64,000 nucleotides of DNA from Bradyrhizobium liaoningense (GCF_018130785.1 NZ_JAFCJT010000003.1:186001-250000), one strand, 5' to 3'; counted from the first letter of the stretch, positions 8,626 to 18,110 are shown. The notes: generated by a model from the sequence alone, not told the origin. Translations and numbers: made by a program.

Positions 8626-9549
8626 CTACCAGCTCTTCTTGAAGCCCGCCGTCAGGCTCTTGTTGATCGCGCCTTGCGAGGTCTCGCCGACCGAGCCGGA
8701 GACCGTGACGTTGTCGAACAGCTTTTGCTCGGCGCCGACCTTGCGCAGCCATTTGTCGTCGGTGGTCGACAGCGACTGGCCGGCGATGATGCTGGTGCCG
8801 GTGTCGGTGATGGTGACCTTGGCGGTCTGGTCGGTCTCGTAATTGCGCGTGACGTGCCCGCCGATGCCGGGCACCGCGGTGGTCCCCTGCTGGTTGACGC
8901 TGTAGCCGTTCTGGAGCGTCAGCGACGTGTCGCTCGACAGCGGCACCGACTTCGTCAGCGACGCCCCGATCTTGCTCTGCTCGGCGCCGGGATCGACGCG
9001 GGCTTCCACCGCGGTCTTGTCCCAGATCGAGCCGGCGCCGGGTGCGGTCGCCGCGGCCCAGGCGCTGCCGGAGGATTGCGGCAGGCTGCCGCCGTTGGTG
9101 GCTTTTTGTGCCAGCAGCTCGGACATCGTCCGCGGCTCGCTCGTCACCGTCATGTCGGCGCCGATGCGGGCGTCCCAGAACGAGGATACCGACTGCTTCA
9201 CCGTCACGGCCGAGGAGCCATTGGCATTTGCATTCGACGACCAGTTCAGGCCGTCCTTGCCCGCGGCTTGCGCGCGCTTCTTGGCGGCCGCGATCTCGTT
9301 GCCGGTGCCGGCGTCGACCGCGAGCTGGCTCCAGTCGAGCTTGTCGACGTCGATGCCTTTGAGCACATCGGGGTCGTTGACGTCGGGGGCTTCGGCGGAC
9401 TCTGCGGCCTCAGCCTCGTCGTCGGGCGCCGCTGCCGTCGTCGTCGTGGGCGGGATGATCTGCGCCGACACCGTCAGCACCGAGCCCAAAATGAATGCGG
9501 CCGCCAGCACCGGCAGCCTGGTCCAGCCAAAACCTGTCGAGAATTCCAT
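8626..9549 (-). CDS. Exported, possibly outer-membrane beta-rich protein of unknown function
   Basis: A 307-residue protein with a Sec-type signal peptide (hydrophobic core LPVLAAAFILGSVLTVSA, cleavage near residue 29). An acidic Ala/Glu/Asp-rich linker follows, then a Ser/Thr/Gly-rich region whose alternating pattern suggests beta strands (about residues 190-307), ending FKKSW with a terminal aromatic residue as in outer-membrane barrels. No family is recognised. It is flanked by unrelated genes on both sides. Confidence 0.7.
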   Translation of the reverse strand: MEFSTGFGWTRLPVLAAAFILGSVLTVSAQIIPPTTTTAAAPDDEAEAAESAEAPDVNDPDVLKGIDVDKLDWSQLAVDAGTGNEIAAAKKRAQAAGKDGLNWSSNANANGSSAVTVKQSVSSFWDARIGADMTVTSEPRTMSELLAQKATNGGSLPQSSGSAWAAATAPGAGSIWDKTAVEARVDPGAEQSKIGASLTKSVPLSSDTSLTLQNGYSVNQQGTTAVPGIGGHVTRNYETDQTAKVTITDTGTSIIAGQSLSTTDDKWLRKVGAEQKLFDNVTVSGSVGETSQGAINKSLTAGFKKSW

Positions 9550-9817
9550 CGTCCTGCCCGCGAGCCCAGCGCATGCTTGCCGTCACTATAGTGCGGCCTT
9601 CGGTGATGACCATGCGCCATTCCGTCCGCTCAACACATGGTGATCTATCGTTGCGAAATTGTGGCGGCTCGCCTCGAATGGCGAACCAACGGGCCGCGCG
9701 AAAGACGCGCGCCCGATGACGAGCTTCTCCACGACGACATCCGGCGGGGCTGGAGGCCAGGACGTCGCGGGCGCATCGTTCATCGGTCCCGAAAAGCGGG
9801 GCCCGCTGGCGTCCCCC

Positions 9818-10258
9818 TCAGCCGACGCGCGTCATCTTCGGCAGATGAATGGCGCGGCCGAGTGCCTGTTCGACCAGATCGAACGTGTCGACCAGCACGC
9901 GCATGCTGATCAGTTTGCCCGCCCTGAACTGGGCGAACTGTGCGACCCGCAAGCTCATCGGCTTGTCGGAATCCAGCGCGGTCAGCGAATAGCGCAGCAT
10001 CGAGGCGGCGGAATCCACGCCGAGCATGATGCTCTCGCGGTCGAAGCGGCGGACACGGAAATTGTCGGCAAGCTGGCGGATGACGTCGAGCACAGCGTCC
10101 CGGCCCTGGCGCGCGCCGAGGAACGGAAACATGTCGATCGGGCCGTAGATCGCCCACTCGACGTCTTCGTCGATCAGGGCCTCGATGTCCCTGAAATCCC
10201 GGTCGTTCACCGCGCGGTGCAACGCGCGCGAAAAACGCCAGAGGCTGTGCTCTGTCAT
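9818..10258 (-). CDS. NTF2-like/SnoaL-fold protein 1
   Basis: A 146-residue protein of the nuclear transport factor 2-like fold: an N-terminal helix, DVEWAIYGPIDMFPFLGARQG, then strands and the C-terminal VDTFDLVEQALGR. The family includes ketosteroid-isomerase-like enzymes and ligand-binding proteins; no function can be assigned. ATG at 10258 follows AGGA. It is paralogous to the next gene upstream (10495-10947). A perfect 14-base palindrome lies 84 bases before the start. Confidence 0.75.
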   Translation of the reverse strand: MTEHSLWRFSRALHRAVNDRDFRDIEALIDEDVEWAIYGPIDMFPFLGARQGRDAVLDVIRQLADNFRVRRFDRESIMLGVDSAASMLRYSLTALDSDKPMSLRVAQFAQFRAGKLISMRVLVDTFDLVEQALGRAIHLPKMTRVG

Positions 10259-10297
10259 TTGGGGGCGTCCTGAAGCTGGCTTGCAGAAAAAAACGGA

Positions 10298-10315
10298 AAA
10301 CAACCCCATGCACGG
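10298..10315. repeat. Short segment shared with 58106-58123 (inverted)
   Basis: The segment gaaaacaaccccatgcac reappears in reverse complement as gtgcatggggttgttttc near 58106. Both copies are intergenic and followed by purine-rich sequence, so they look like the end of a dispersed repeat. Confidence 0.5.
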
Positions 10316-10341
10316 CAATGTGCTCCGGGGCCGCTCAACTC

Positions 10342-10355
10342 ATTTGTATACAAAT
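10342..10355. promoter_or_regulatory. Palindromic operator-like site (ATTTGTATACAAAT)
   Basis: A perfect 14-base palindrome in an AT-rich stretch upstream of the NTF2-like gene at 9818-10258. Its core TTGTATACAA resembles operators of GntR/FadR-type regulators (GTATAC centre). No GntR gene is in the window, so the binding protein is unknown. Confidence 0.45.
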
Positions 10356-10494
10356 AAAATACGCAATTTCGGTCAAAACGCAATTCACGTTTTCGCAATG
10401 CACAATTGATGCGGCTTTGTGAGATTTGCAACAGACCCCCGTAAACTCCCGGTCTACTTACCTCTTCCCGTAAGAACCGGGCGAGGGAGGAGGG

Positions 10495-10947
10495 TCATTC
10501 CCCGTCCGCCCGCGCGCCCACGATCAGCGGCCCGATCTCCCGCTCCAGCACCTGCTGCACCAGATCGTAGGAATCGATGATCTCGCGGATCTGCGCCACC
10601 AGTCCGCCCCGGAAGCTGTAGAACACGGCCATGTCGAACTGCACGATGCGATCGTTGCTGCGCTTTTTGAAGTAAGTATGCAGGTAGGTCGCGACCTCGT
10701 CGCCCTCGACAAGGATGTGCGGCGCCTTGTAGCGGATTTCGGAATAGCGCGACCAGACCGTCTGCCACAGCTCGCGCAGCTCCTGCTTGCCGTGACGCGG
10801 CATCATGTGGGGCAGGATATCGATCGGCGCGTGGGTGAGAAAGTCGACGTCGTCGGTGCAGCACGACAACGCGGCCTCGATATCGCCATGCGCAAAGGCG
10901 TCGAGCAGATGCAGCACGCGTTGCCTGTTCAGCGATTCAACCGTCAT
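10495..10947 (-). CDS. NTF2-like/SnoaL-fold protein 2
   Basis: A 150-residue NTF2-fold protein. It aligns with the neighbouring paralogue through DVDFLTHAPIDILPHMMPRHG and IDSYDLVQQVLERE. ATG at 10947 follows GGCGGAAGCGGC. Members of this fold bind small hydrophobic ligands or act as isomerases or dehydratases; no catalytic set can be assigned here. Same strand as its paralogue with a 236-base gap that carries the palindrome at 10342, so it may be transcribed separately. Confidence 0.75.
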   Translation of the reverse strand: MTVESLNRQRVLHLLDAFAHGDIEAALSCCTDDVDFLTHAPIDILPHMMPRHGKQELRELWQTVWSRYSEIRYKAPHILVEGDEVATYLHTYFKKRSNDRIVQFDMAVFYSFRGGLVAQIREIIDSYDLVQQVLEREIGPLIVGARADGE

Positions 10948-11437
10948 GCCGCTTCCGCCCTCGTGGGGTGTCGATTGCAAACGCCAATGCGCGCTCTGCG
11001 GGTCCACCAATCCGCAAAAACAAAGGTGTCCGGATCATATGACGCGCCGATGCAATGCCGGGTTCACAATCTACAATTGAAAGTTGTGCATGTATCCGCC
11101 TGCTCGAATTCGAGCGGGCTTTCGCGCCCCGCGATGCCGCCGCGTGCATACCGGCGGGCGCGTCCCGCCATGCACGGCCTATGCCGGTCATCACGGCGTC
11201 CCGGGGCCGCCGCCGGTATGGGTAGCCACGAACTCAGACCTCGCCCGGAGCTACCCCGCTCCCTAACCCTCCCCGCAAGGGGGAGGGGACGTAGCGGAGC
11301 GCGTTCCGCGAACGGCGAAGCCGCGAACCCGGAATCCATCCCACTCGTCACTCCGGTACCTGACCGCGTGACCCATCTCACATCACGCCCATCCCGGCGC
11401 AGCTATCGTCATCGGCATGTCATCAGGGAGACGTGCC
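10948..11437. other. Intergenic stretch with repeat fragments
   Basis: No gene is supported here. It holds an imperfect palindrome near 11074 (acaattgaaagttgt), a ctccccgcaagggggagggg hairpin at about 11268, and a fragment of the 'gaacccggaatccat' repeat at about 11324. A ribosome site (cagggagacgtgcc) leads into the gene at 11438. Confidence 0.55.
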
Positions 11438-11824
11438 ATGGCTGCCATCGCCGCCGCGAGAAAGCCCCGCCTGCACAACGCGCTCGAAGGCCTCGCGCTG
11501 ACAGCGATTCTCCAGAGCTTCCCGACCTTCGCCGCCGCCGCCTTCCTGCTCAAGCTTGTCGGCAACCACGACCTCTCCGGCGACCCCGGCGTCGCCATCT
11601 TCGTCGCCATCGTCTCGCTCGCCCACGCTATGCTCGCGGTGACGCTGGGCCCGAGCTTCCCGGCCGTCTTCAAGACCGTCTACGAGCCGAAATTCTTCGA
11701 GGCGCACCTGTCACTTTCCGACAAGATCACCGCATGGCGCACCCAGCCGGTCGCCTCGCTCCAGCTCGTGACCATCGTGCTGCTGCTGTCGGTGATGGCC
11801 GTGGTGACGGCGAGCATGGGGTGA
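11438..11824 (+). CDS. Small membrane protein of unknown family, paralogue A
   Basis: A 128-residue protein with about three hydrophobic segments (residues 18-42, 55-76 and 105-126) and a soluble loop containing FKTVYEPKFFEAHLSLSDKI. The signature LEGLALTAILQSFPTFAAA recurs in the next gene as LEGFALTTILQGFPIFAAA, so the two arose by duplication. The N-terminus after ATG at 11438 is basic (MAAIAAARKPR). I recognise no family. Seven bases separate it from paralogue B, so they are co-transcribed. Confidence 0.7.
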   Translation: MAAIAAARKPRLHNALEGLALTAILQSFPTFAAAAFLLKLVGNHDLSGDPGVAIFVAIVSLAHAMLAVTLGPSFPAVFKTVYEPKFFEAHLSLSDKITAWRTQPVASLQLVTIVLLLSVMAVVTASMG

Positions 11825-11831
11825 GCGCGCC

Positions 11832-12197
11832 ATGCCCTTCATCACCGCGTCGAAATCCGCACCCGTCAACTGGCTCGAAGGCTTTGCGCTCACCACGATC
11901 CTTCAGGGCTTTCCGATCTTCGCCGCGGCGTCACTGATGGTGAAGCTGCTGGGAGATCACCGCGGCAGCAGTCCCGTGCTCACCATTGTGTTGGCGTCGG
12001 TCTTCTACAGCATCTTCGCCGTCTCGGTCGGGTCGGCATTCCCCAGGCATTTCAAGAACGGCTACGAAGCACAGTTCTTCGACGCAAGCCTGTCCTTCTC
12101 CGAAAAGATCGCCCGCTGGCGCGCGAAGCCCGCAACGTCGCTGCAGCTCATGGCCTCGGTGTTGCTGTTGTCGCTGCTGGCGACGATCGTGGGGTGA
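11832..12197 (+). CDS. Small membrane protein of unknown family, paralogue B
   Basis: A 121-residue protein with the same layout as paralogue A: LEGFALTTILQGFPIFAAA, a second hydrophobic segment (LTIVLASVFYSIFAVSVGSAFP), the loop FKNGYEAQFFDASLSFSEKI, and a C-terminal helix (LQLMASVLLLSLLATIVG). The conserved loop between helices 2 and 3 is the most similar part and may be functional. Translation starts at ATG 11832, seven bases after the stop of A. A heteromeric membrane complex is a reasonable guess only. Confidence 0.7.
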   Translation: MPFITASKSAPVNWLEGFALTTILQGFPIFAAASLMVKLLGDHRGSSPVLTIVLASVFYSIFAVSVGSAFPRHFKNGYEAQFFDASLSFSEKIARWRAKPATSLQLMASVLLLSLLATIVG

Positions 12198-12206
12198 GAC
12201 ACCTTC

Positions 12207-12266
12207 GTCATTCCGGGGCGCCGCAAAGCGGCGAGCTATGATGCGCAATTGCGCATCCGAGAATCG
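12207..12266. repeat. Divergent partial copy of the 'cattccggggcgc' repeat
   Basis: It starts gtcattccggggcgcc like the 5577 and 22102 elements, then diverges into atgatgcgcaattgcgcatc, which is itself an inverted repeat (gatgcgcaattgcgcatc). It lies between convergent genes ending at 12197 and 12301. Confidence 0.65.
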
Positions 12267-12300
12267 ATAGCCACGACAAGCGCGGACGATGCTCCGCCGC

Positions 12301-15270
12301 CTACCTCTTCTTCCACCCACCTCTTCGTCCCGGCTGCCCACCGGTCGACTTCGGCGCCGGCCCGAACTCCGGGCCCGACTGCCGCGAATCCGTCGGCTGG
12401 ATGATCCGGCTCGTGCTGCCGAACGGCTTTGACGGCAGCGTCTGGTTCTCACGATATGGCAGGGATTCCGGCCCGTGCATCTCGTCGAGATGCGGCTTGT
12501 GCACCTTCGAGCCGCTGCCGCCGCCGCTCGCTTTCAGCGCGGAGCTCACGGTTTTCTTCTTCATCGCGCTGACCGGCAGATTGGCGGCGTCGCCGTATTT
12601 CTTCGTGCCCGCGTAGGCGCCGGCCTTGCCCTGCACGATGCGCTGTTTTGCGGTGGGGTCATCGACCACCGCGAGCTCGGTGGCGCGCAGGCGCTTGACT
12701 TCGTCGCGGAGGCGGGCGGCTTCCTCGAAGTTCAGGTCGGCGGCAGCCTCGCGCATGCGGGTTTCGAGATCGGCGAGCACGGCTTCGAAATTGTGGCCGA
12801 TCGAGATGACGTCGTCGGTCATGTCGTGGCCGCCGACCTCGACCAGCACGTGGTCGCGCTCGTAGACCGAGTTGAGGATGTCGCCGATCTGCTTCTTCAC
12901 GCTCTCCGGCGTGATGCCGTTGGCGGTGTTGTACTCGACCTGCTTTTCGCGACGGCGGTTGGTTTCCGCGATGGCGCGCTCCATCGATCCCGTCATCTGG
13001 TCGGCGTAGAGGATCACCTTGCCGTCGACGTTGCGCGCGGCGCGGCCGATGGTCTGGATCAGCGAGGTTTCGCTGCGCAGAAAACCTTCCTTGTCGGCAT
13101 CGAGGATCGCGACCAGGGCGCATTCGGGGATGTCGAGGCCTTCGCGCAACAGGTTGATGCCGACCAGCGCGTCGAATGCGCCGAGGCGGAGATCCCTGAT
13201 GATCTCGATGCGCTCGATGGTGTCGATATCGCTGTGCATGTAGCGCACGCGAATGCCCTGCTCATGCAGATATTCGGTGAGGTCTTCCGCCATGCGCTTG
13301 GTCAGCACGGTGATCAGCGAGCGATAGCCGGCCTGCGCGGTCGCGCGCACCTCGCCGACGAGATCGTCGACCTGGGTGCGGGCGGGGCGGATATTAACGG
13401 GAGGATCAATGAGCCCCGTCGGGCGAATGACCTGCTCGACGAACACGCCGCCGCTCTCGTTCAGTTCCCAGCCGCCGGGCGTTGCGGACACTGCAACCGT
13501 CTGCGGCCGCATCATGTCCCATTCCTCGAAGCGGAGCGGGCGGTTGTCCATGCAGGAGGGCAGACGAAAACCGTATTCGGCGAGCGTCGCCTTGCGGCGG
13601 AAGTCGCCGCGGAACATGCCACCGATCTGCGGCACCGTGACGTGGCTCTCGTCGGCGAACACCAGCGCATTGTCGGGGACGTATTCGAACAGCGTCGGCG
13701 GCGGCTCGCCGGGCAGGCGCCCGGTGAGATAGCGCGAATAGTTCTCGATGCCGGCGCAGCTTCCGGTCGCTTCCATCATCTCGAGGTCGAAGGTGGTGCG
13801 CTGCTCCAGCCGCTGTGCTTCCAGCAGGCGTCCCTGGTCGTTGAGCTGGTCGAGCCGCTGCTTCAATTCTGATTTGATCGACTTGATCGCCTGCACCAGC
13901 GTCGGGCGCGGCGTCACATAGTGCGAGTTGGCGTACATCTTGATGAATTCGAGCTCGTCCTGCTTGTGGCCGGTGAGCGGGTCGAATTCCTCGATGGTCT
14001 CGATGGTGTCGCCGAACAAATTCACGCGCCAGGCCCGGTCCTCATAGTGCGCCGGGAAGATGTCGATGACGTCGCCGCGCACGCGAAAGGTGCCGCGGGT
14101 AAAATCGGCCTGGGTGCGCTTGTACTGGAGCGCGACGAGATCGGCGATGAGCTGGCGCTGGTCGATGCGCTCGCCCTTCTTCAGCGCGAATGTCATCGCG
14201 GTGTAGGTCTCGACCGAGCCGATACCGTAGATGCAGGACACCGACGCCACGATGATGACGTCGTCGCGTTCGAGCAGCGCGCGCGTTGCCGAGTGGCGCA
14301 TGCGGTCGATCTGCTCGTTGATCGAGGAGTCCTTTTCGATGTAGGTGTCCGTGCGCGGAACGTAGGCTTCCGGCTGGTAGTAGTCGTAATAGCTGACGAA
14401 ATATTCGACCGCGTTGTCGGGGAAGAAACTCTTGAACTCGCCATAGAGCTGGGCGGCGAGCGTCTTGTTCGGCGCCAGGATGATGGCGGGGCGCTGCGTC
14501 GCCTCGATCACCTTGGCCATGGTGTAAGTCTTGCCGGAGCCGGTGACGCCGAGCAGCACCTGCGAGCGGTCGTTACGCTGGACACCCTCGACCAGTTCGG
14601 CGATCGCGGTCGGCTGGTCGCCGCGCGGCTGGTAGGGCGATTTGATCTCGAAGCGCACGCCGCCTTCGGACTTTTCCGGACGCGGCGGCCGGTGCGGGGT
14701 CCACACCTTGGTGGAGCCGTCGTCCTTGCGGAACTCCGGCCGGCCCTCGCGGATCAGCGATTCCAGCGCATCGGCGGTGGCCTTGACGCCGAGCGCCTCC
14801 ATCTTGGATCGCGGCGGACGAGCCAGCGCCTCGGCATCGTCCTCCTCGGTAGGGAGGCCGAGCTGCCGCGCCAGTTCCGGATCGAGCGTCGGGATCGTGG
14901 CCGCGGTGCCGTAGTTGGCCTGCGGCGCTTCGTCAAAACCTTCGGTCGATGCGCGCGCGCCCGGCGGCTGTGGATTGGGCCGCAGCGGCATCGGCTTGGT
15001 GTTGTCCTGTGGAAACTCCTTCGGCGTCGAGGCGCGCGCCCGATGCGCGGCAGCCTCGCCCCCGGCACGGCGGTCGCGCGAATTGTCTGGCGGCGGCTGC
15101 AGCCCGGTGCCCGATCCCAGCCCCGCATCGCCGCGATTGATCGCGGGATTGAGCAACTCGGCCAGCGCCGGCCCGATCGGCTGCACGTCGGGCCGATGTG
15201 CCTTCGAGTTCGGGGCCTTGTTGGGAGCCTTGGATTTGGGAGATTTCGGGGGAGCAGGTTTCTTCGCCAT
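12301..15270 (-). CDS. uvrB: Excinuclease ABC subunit B with long N-terminal extension
   Basis: DNA-damage recognition helicase of nucleotide excision repair; UvrA loads it at lesions and UvrC cuts the UvrB-DNA complex. The 989-residue protein carries a low-complexity, Pro/Lys/Arg-rich extension (residues 1-205) before the UvrB core. Walker A is GVTGSGKT (241-248), the beta-hairpin tyrosine region is [12 protein letters not shown] (about 310), and the UVR motif that contacts UvrC is near [18 protein letters not shown] basic tail follows the UVR motif. Typical UvrB is about 670-700 residues, so the extra length comes from both ends. It is a single-gene transcript on the minus strand. Confidence 0.95.
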   Translation of the reverse strand: MAKKPAPPKSPKSKAPNKAPNSKAHRPDVQPIGPALAELLNPAINRGDAGLGSGTGLQPPPDNSRDRRAGGEAAAHRARASTPKEFPQDNTKPMPLRPNPQPPGARASTEGFDEAPQANYGTAATIPTLDPELARQLGLPTEEDDAEALARPPRSKMEALGVKATADALESLIREGRPEFRKDDGSTKVWTPHRPPRPEKSEGGVRFEIKSPYQPRGDQPTAIAELVEGVQRNDRSQVLLGVTGSGKTYTMAKVIEATQRPAIILAPNKTLAAQLYGEFKSFFPDNAVEYFVSYYDYYQPEAYVPRTDTYIEKDSSINEQIDRMRHSATRALLERDDVIIVASVSCIYGIGSVETYTAMTFALKKGERIDQRQLIADLVALQYKRTQADFTRGTFRVRGDVIDIFPAHYEDRAWRVNLFGDTIETIEEFDPLTGHKQDELEFIKMYANSHYVTPRPTLVQAIKSIKSELKQRLDQLNDQGRLLEAQRLEQRTTFDLEMMEATGSCAGIENYSRYLTGRLPGEPPPTLFEYVPDNALVFADESHVTVPQIGGMFRGDFRRKATLAEYGFRLPSCMDNRPLRFEEWDMMRPQTVAVSATPGGWELNESGGVFVEQVIRPTGLIDPPVNIRPARTQVDDLVGEVRATAQAGYRSLITVLTKRMAEDLTEYLHEQGIRVRYMHSDIDTIERIEIIRDLRLGAFDALVGINLLREGLDIPECALVAILDADKEGFLRSETSLIQTIGRAARNVDGKVILYADQMTGSMERAIAETNRRREKQVEYNTANGITPESVKKQIGDILNSVYERDHVLVEVGGHDMTDDVISIGHNFEAVLADLETRMREAAADLNFEEAARLRDEVKRLRATELAVVDDPTAKQRIVQGKAGAYAGTKKYGDAANLPVSAMKKKTVSSALKASGGGSGSKVHKPHLDEMHGPESLPYRENQTLPSKPFGSTSRIIQPTDSRQSGPEFGPAPKSTGGQPGRRGGWKKR

Positions 15271-15375
15271 GCCCCGAATATGGGACGAGTCCGCCCTTCA
15301 GAAAAGGGCGAAGGTACGTCAGTGCTCGGGCTGCTGACAGTAGGATGGCAGCAGGCTTGGAGATCAGGCTTTGGC

Positions 15376-15603
15376 TCACGCCGCCGGCGGCGGGCCGTCG
15401 TCGTCGCCAGCCCGATACGGCTCGAGGATGTCGAGATGGATGCCACCGCAATCGGTGCAGCGCATGGTCCAGTACTCGCATCCGGCACGGCCGCCGATCA
15501 CACGGAGCACCGCGAGATCGCCGTCGCATTCGGGGCATTTCGACAGCACATTGCGGGCATAGATCCTCGGCCGCGGCGCGTCTTCGAATTCGATGACTGA
15601 CAT
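15376..15603 (-). CDS. Small zinc-ribbon-like protein
   Basis: A 75-residue protein with cysteines arranged CPEC-x16-C-x6-CTDCGG, consistent with a zinc ribbon with one extra cysteine. It starts MSVIEFEDAPRPRIYARN. The ATG at 15603 is preferred because upstream in-frame residues overlap the neighbouring gene's 3' side. It lies downstream of the 75-residue gene at 15656-15883 on the same strand. The family is not recognised; a nucleic-acid or protein-binding role is inferred from the fold only. Confidence 0.65.
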   Translation of the reverse strand: MSVIEFEDAPRPRIYARNVLSKCPECDGDLAVLRVIGGRAGCEYWTMRCTDCGGIHLDILEPYRAGDDDGPPPAA

Positions 15604-15655
15604 GACCGGTTCCCCCCTTTGCGCTGCGCTGTCCCCTGGTTGCAGTCCCGCTCGC

Positions 15656-15883
15656 TTATTCGTCTTCGTTGTCGTCGGCCCGCCGGCGGAAACGGTCGAT
15701 GTGGTGCTTGGCATCGGCGATTGCCGCGTTCTGATCAGGCCAGGCGAAACCGACTTCCATGGCCGGAAACAGCACCCCGTCGATGGCGAGGGGGCTGAGA
15801 TCGGCGCGGCGGATGCGGGCATGCCAGAGGCCCTTGCCAGCCTCGAAGGATTCGATGTCAAAACCGTCGTAGAGGGTCGTCAT
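15656..15883 (-). CDS. Small conserved-looking hypothetical protein
   Basis: A 75-residue protein starting MTTLYDGFDIESFEAGKGLWH, with a strong GGGGACTGCA ribosome site before ATG at 15883. It has mixed beta-alpha character (LWHARIRRADLSP, VLFPAMEVGFAW, then AIADAKHHIDRFRRR) and an acidic C-terminal tail. No motif is recognised. It is followed after 52 bases by the zinc-ribbon gene on the same strand. Confidence 0.65.
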   Translation of the reverse strand: MTTLYDGFDIESFEAGKGLWHARIRRADLSPLAIDGVLFPAMEVGFAWPDQNAAIADAKHHIDRFRRRADDNEDE

Positions 15884-16007
15884 TGCAGTCCCCAAATGTC
15901 CGTAAGTGTCATGTTGGAGGGTCAGGGGACCACGTTTGGCGGGTTCAGTATGTGAAGCCATTCACAAGCGGCCGGCTTTTTTGCCCAAGGAGCTCGTTGA
16001 ACGGGCG

Positions 16008-16922
16008 TCAGTTCCGTGGCGAGGCGCGGCCGATCCGCCTGGCGGGGCGTGCGGCGGGCTCCGAGGCCGCGCGCATGATCCAGCGCCGGAATGCGGCGAA
16101 GTCGCGCTGCTCGGTCTGAAAACTGCGATAGAGCAGGTACCAGCGCATGCCCTTGGGCACCGAGAGATCGAACGGCGCGACCAACCGGCCGGCGGCGAGA
16201 TCGTCGTCGATGTAGGGCCGGATACCCATGGCGATGCCGAGCCCGTCGGCGGCGGCCTGGAGCGCCTGGCCGTAGAACTGGAACTCCGGCCCGCGCGCGT
16301 TGATGCGCGTGAGGTTGGCGGCCCTGAGCCAGATCGGCCAATCCTCCGGCGAATGTTCGACGCGGATCAGGCTTGGCCCTTTGAGGTCGGCCGGACGCTT
16401 CAACGAGGTGGCGAGGCGGGGCACGCAGACCGGGGTGAGGTCGCCGGCGAACAGCGGCTCGGCCACGAGCCCCGGCCAGTCGCCGGTGCCGAGCTTGATG
16501 CCGCAGCTCCAGTCCTCGCCGAACGGCACCGACGCGCCGCCGGTGGTGAAGCGCACCTCGATGTCGGGCTCCTCGCTGCGAAACTCCGACAGCCGCGGGA
16601 TCAGCCAGCGCATCGCAAAGGTGTGGCCGACGCCGATGGTGAGCACGCGGACGCTCGAGGCCGTCACCTGCGCGGTGAGGCTCGCCAGCGCATCGAAGAT
16701 CGGCGTCAGCCCGCTTTGATAGGCGCGGCCGGCCTGCGTCAGCACGAGCTTGTTGGCCTTGCGCTCGAACAGCGCGACGCCGAGACGTTCCTCCAGCAGA
16801 TGCACCATGCGGCTGACGGCAGCCGCCGACACGCTGAGCTCGAGCCCGGCCGCGGCAAAGCTGCCGGTCCGCGCCGCCGCCTCGAATGCCTTGATGCCGT
16901 TGAGAAACAGCAGCCGCCGCAA
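16008..16922 (-). CDS. LysR family transcriptional regulator (GcvA-like)
   Basis: A LysR-type regulator, 304 residues: a winged helix-turn-helix (about 5-65; FEAAARTGSFAAAGLELSVS, then VSRMVHLLEERLG) and a periplasmic-binding-protein-like effector domain resembling GcvA. TTG at 16922 is chosen because GAGGGTCGGTGATT precedes it and the next in-frame ATG lies inside the helix-turn-helix. It is divergent from the TauE/SafE permease gene with 160 bases between, so it probably controls that permease and itself. The effector is unknown. Confidence 0.85.
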   Translation of the reverse strand: MRRLLFLNGIKAFEAAARTGSFAAAGLELSVSAAAVSRMVHLLEERLGVALFERKANKLVLTQAGRAYQSGLTPIFDALASLTAQVTASSVRVLTIGVGHTFAMRWLIPRLSEFRSEEPDIEVRFTTGGASVPFGEDWSCGIKLGTGDWPGLVAEPLFAGDLTPVCVPRLATSLKRPADLKGPSLIRVEHSPEDWPIWLRAANLTRINARGPEFQFYGQALQAAADGLGIAMGIRPYIDDDLAAGRLVAPFDLSVPKGMRWYLLYRSFQTEQRDFAAFRRWIMRAASEPAARPARRIGRASPRN

Positions 16923-17082
16923 ATCACCGACCCTCAGGAAAGCTGATGCAAGGCCAAGATAACTCAGTTTGCGAAGCCAGCGCAAGCGAGGCACGTTCTT
17001 CTTCGCCGCTTCCCGCGTGCGGGGTGAAAGAGTGAAGCAGCGTGCGTCCCCGACTTGACCCGTACCCGCAGGAGATTCCCCG

Positions 17083-17862
17083 GTGACGCCCATCATGATC
17101 GCTGCCCTTGGATTGCTGATGGTCGCCACCGCGTTCCTGTCGGGGCTGTTCGGCATGGCGGGCGGGTTGATCCTGATCGGCGTGCTGCTGGCGCTGATGC
17201 CGCTGCCGACCGCGATGGTGCTGCATGCGATCACGCAGATGGCCTCGAACGGCTGGCGCGCGTTCCTCTGGCGGGCGCATATCCGCTGGCGGCCGGTCGC
17301 GAACTACATGGTCGGCGCTGCCGTCGCGCTCGCGGCCTGGTCGCTCACCCGCTACGTCCCGGACAAGCCGATGGCGCTGCTGCTGCTCGGCATCACCCCG
17401 TTCATGGCGCGGTTGCTGCCGTCGAACATCAAGCCGGATCCCGACCGTCTCTGGCAGGGCACCGTCTATGGCACGATCTGCATGGGCTTGATGCTGATGA
17501 CCGGCGTATCCGGCCCGCTGCTCGATACCTTCTTCCTCGGCGGCGATTTCGGCCGGCGAGAGAAGGTGGCGACCAAGGCGATGTGCCAGCTCGTGAGCCA
17601 TTTCACCAAGCTGATCTATTTCGGCGGCGTGATCGACCAGGCCGCGAGCCTCGATCCCGTGCTCGCCGGCGTCGCGATCGCGGCATCGATGCTCGGCACC
17701 ACGCTGGCGCGGCGCATCCTCGAAGCCATGACCGATCAGCAATTCGTGACCTGGTCGAACAAGTTGATCACCACCATCGCCTGCTACTACATGGCCTATG
17801 GCGGCTGGCTCCTGCTCCGGACCCCGGTGCTGGCGGCCTTCGACAAGGGAGGCTTGCAATGA
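17083..17862 (+). CDS. TauE/SafE family permease
   Basis: An inner-membrane protein of the sulfite exporter TauE/SafE (DUF81) family, 259 residues, about seven to eight hydrophobic segments. The family exports small anions such as sulfite or sulfoacetate; the substrate here is unknown. The first half carries LSGLFGMAGGLILIGVLLAL with the glycine-rich loop typical of the family, and a similar SGPLLDTFFLGGDF loop opens the second half. GTG at 17083 follows AGGAG by eight bases. Its stop overlaps the ATG of the next gene, and it is divergent from lysR. Confidence 0.85.
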   Translation: MTPIMIAALGLLMVATAFLSGLFGMAGGLILIGVLLALMPLPTAMVLHAITQMASNGWRAFLWRAHIRWRPVANYMVGAAVALAAWSLTRYVPDKPMALLLLGITPFMARLLPSNIKPDPDRLWQGTVYGTICMGLMLMTGVSGPLLDTFFLGGDFGRREKVATKAMCQLVSHFTKLIYFGGVIDQAASLDPVLAGVAIAASMLGTTLARRILEAMTDQQFVTWSNKLITTIACYYMAYGGWLLLRTPVLAAFDKGGLQ

Positions 17863-18089
17863 GCTGTAACGCCGATCCGCTGGTGCTGGACTTCGTCGAA
17901 TGGGTCGCGCGCGAGCCGCGCGCCTACGCCGAGGTGATCGCAACCTGGAAGACCTCGTGCCCGCGCCTCACCATCTGGGAAGATGCGGCGGAGCGCGGCT
18001 ACGTCGCCCGCGAGACACTGCCCGGGATCGGGCTGATCATCGCGGTGACGGAAGACGGTGAAAGGCTGCTGCGAACGAACGGGCGGTGA
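17859..18089 (+). CDS. Small winged-helix-like hypothetical protein
   Basis: A 76-residue protein overlapping the permease stop (ATGA), hence translationally coupled to it. The order of helices and the tail (WKTSCPRLTIWEDAAERGYV followed by VTEDGERLLR) resemble the recognition helix and wing of a MarR-like winged helix, but it is too short for a full MarR protein. It could be a small DNA-binding or protein-binding partner of the permease system. Function unknown. Confidence 0.7.
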   Translation: MSCNADPLVLDFVEWVAREPRAYAEVIATWKTSCPRLTIWEDAAERGYVARETLPGIGLIIAVTEDGERLLRTNGR

Positions 18090-18110
18090 CACACGCCTCC
18101 GCCGCCACAT

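Noticed and set aside
9586..9783. 65-codon minus-strand frame between the exported protein and the NTF2-like gene
   Set aside because: No convincing ribosome site, no motif and an atypical composition; not enough to call a gene.
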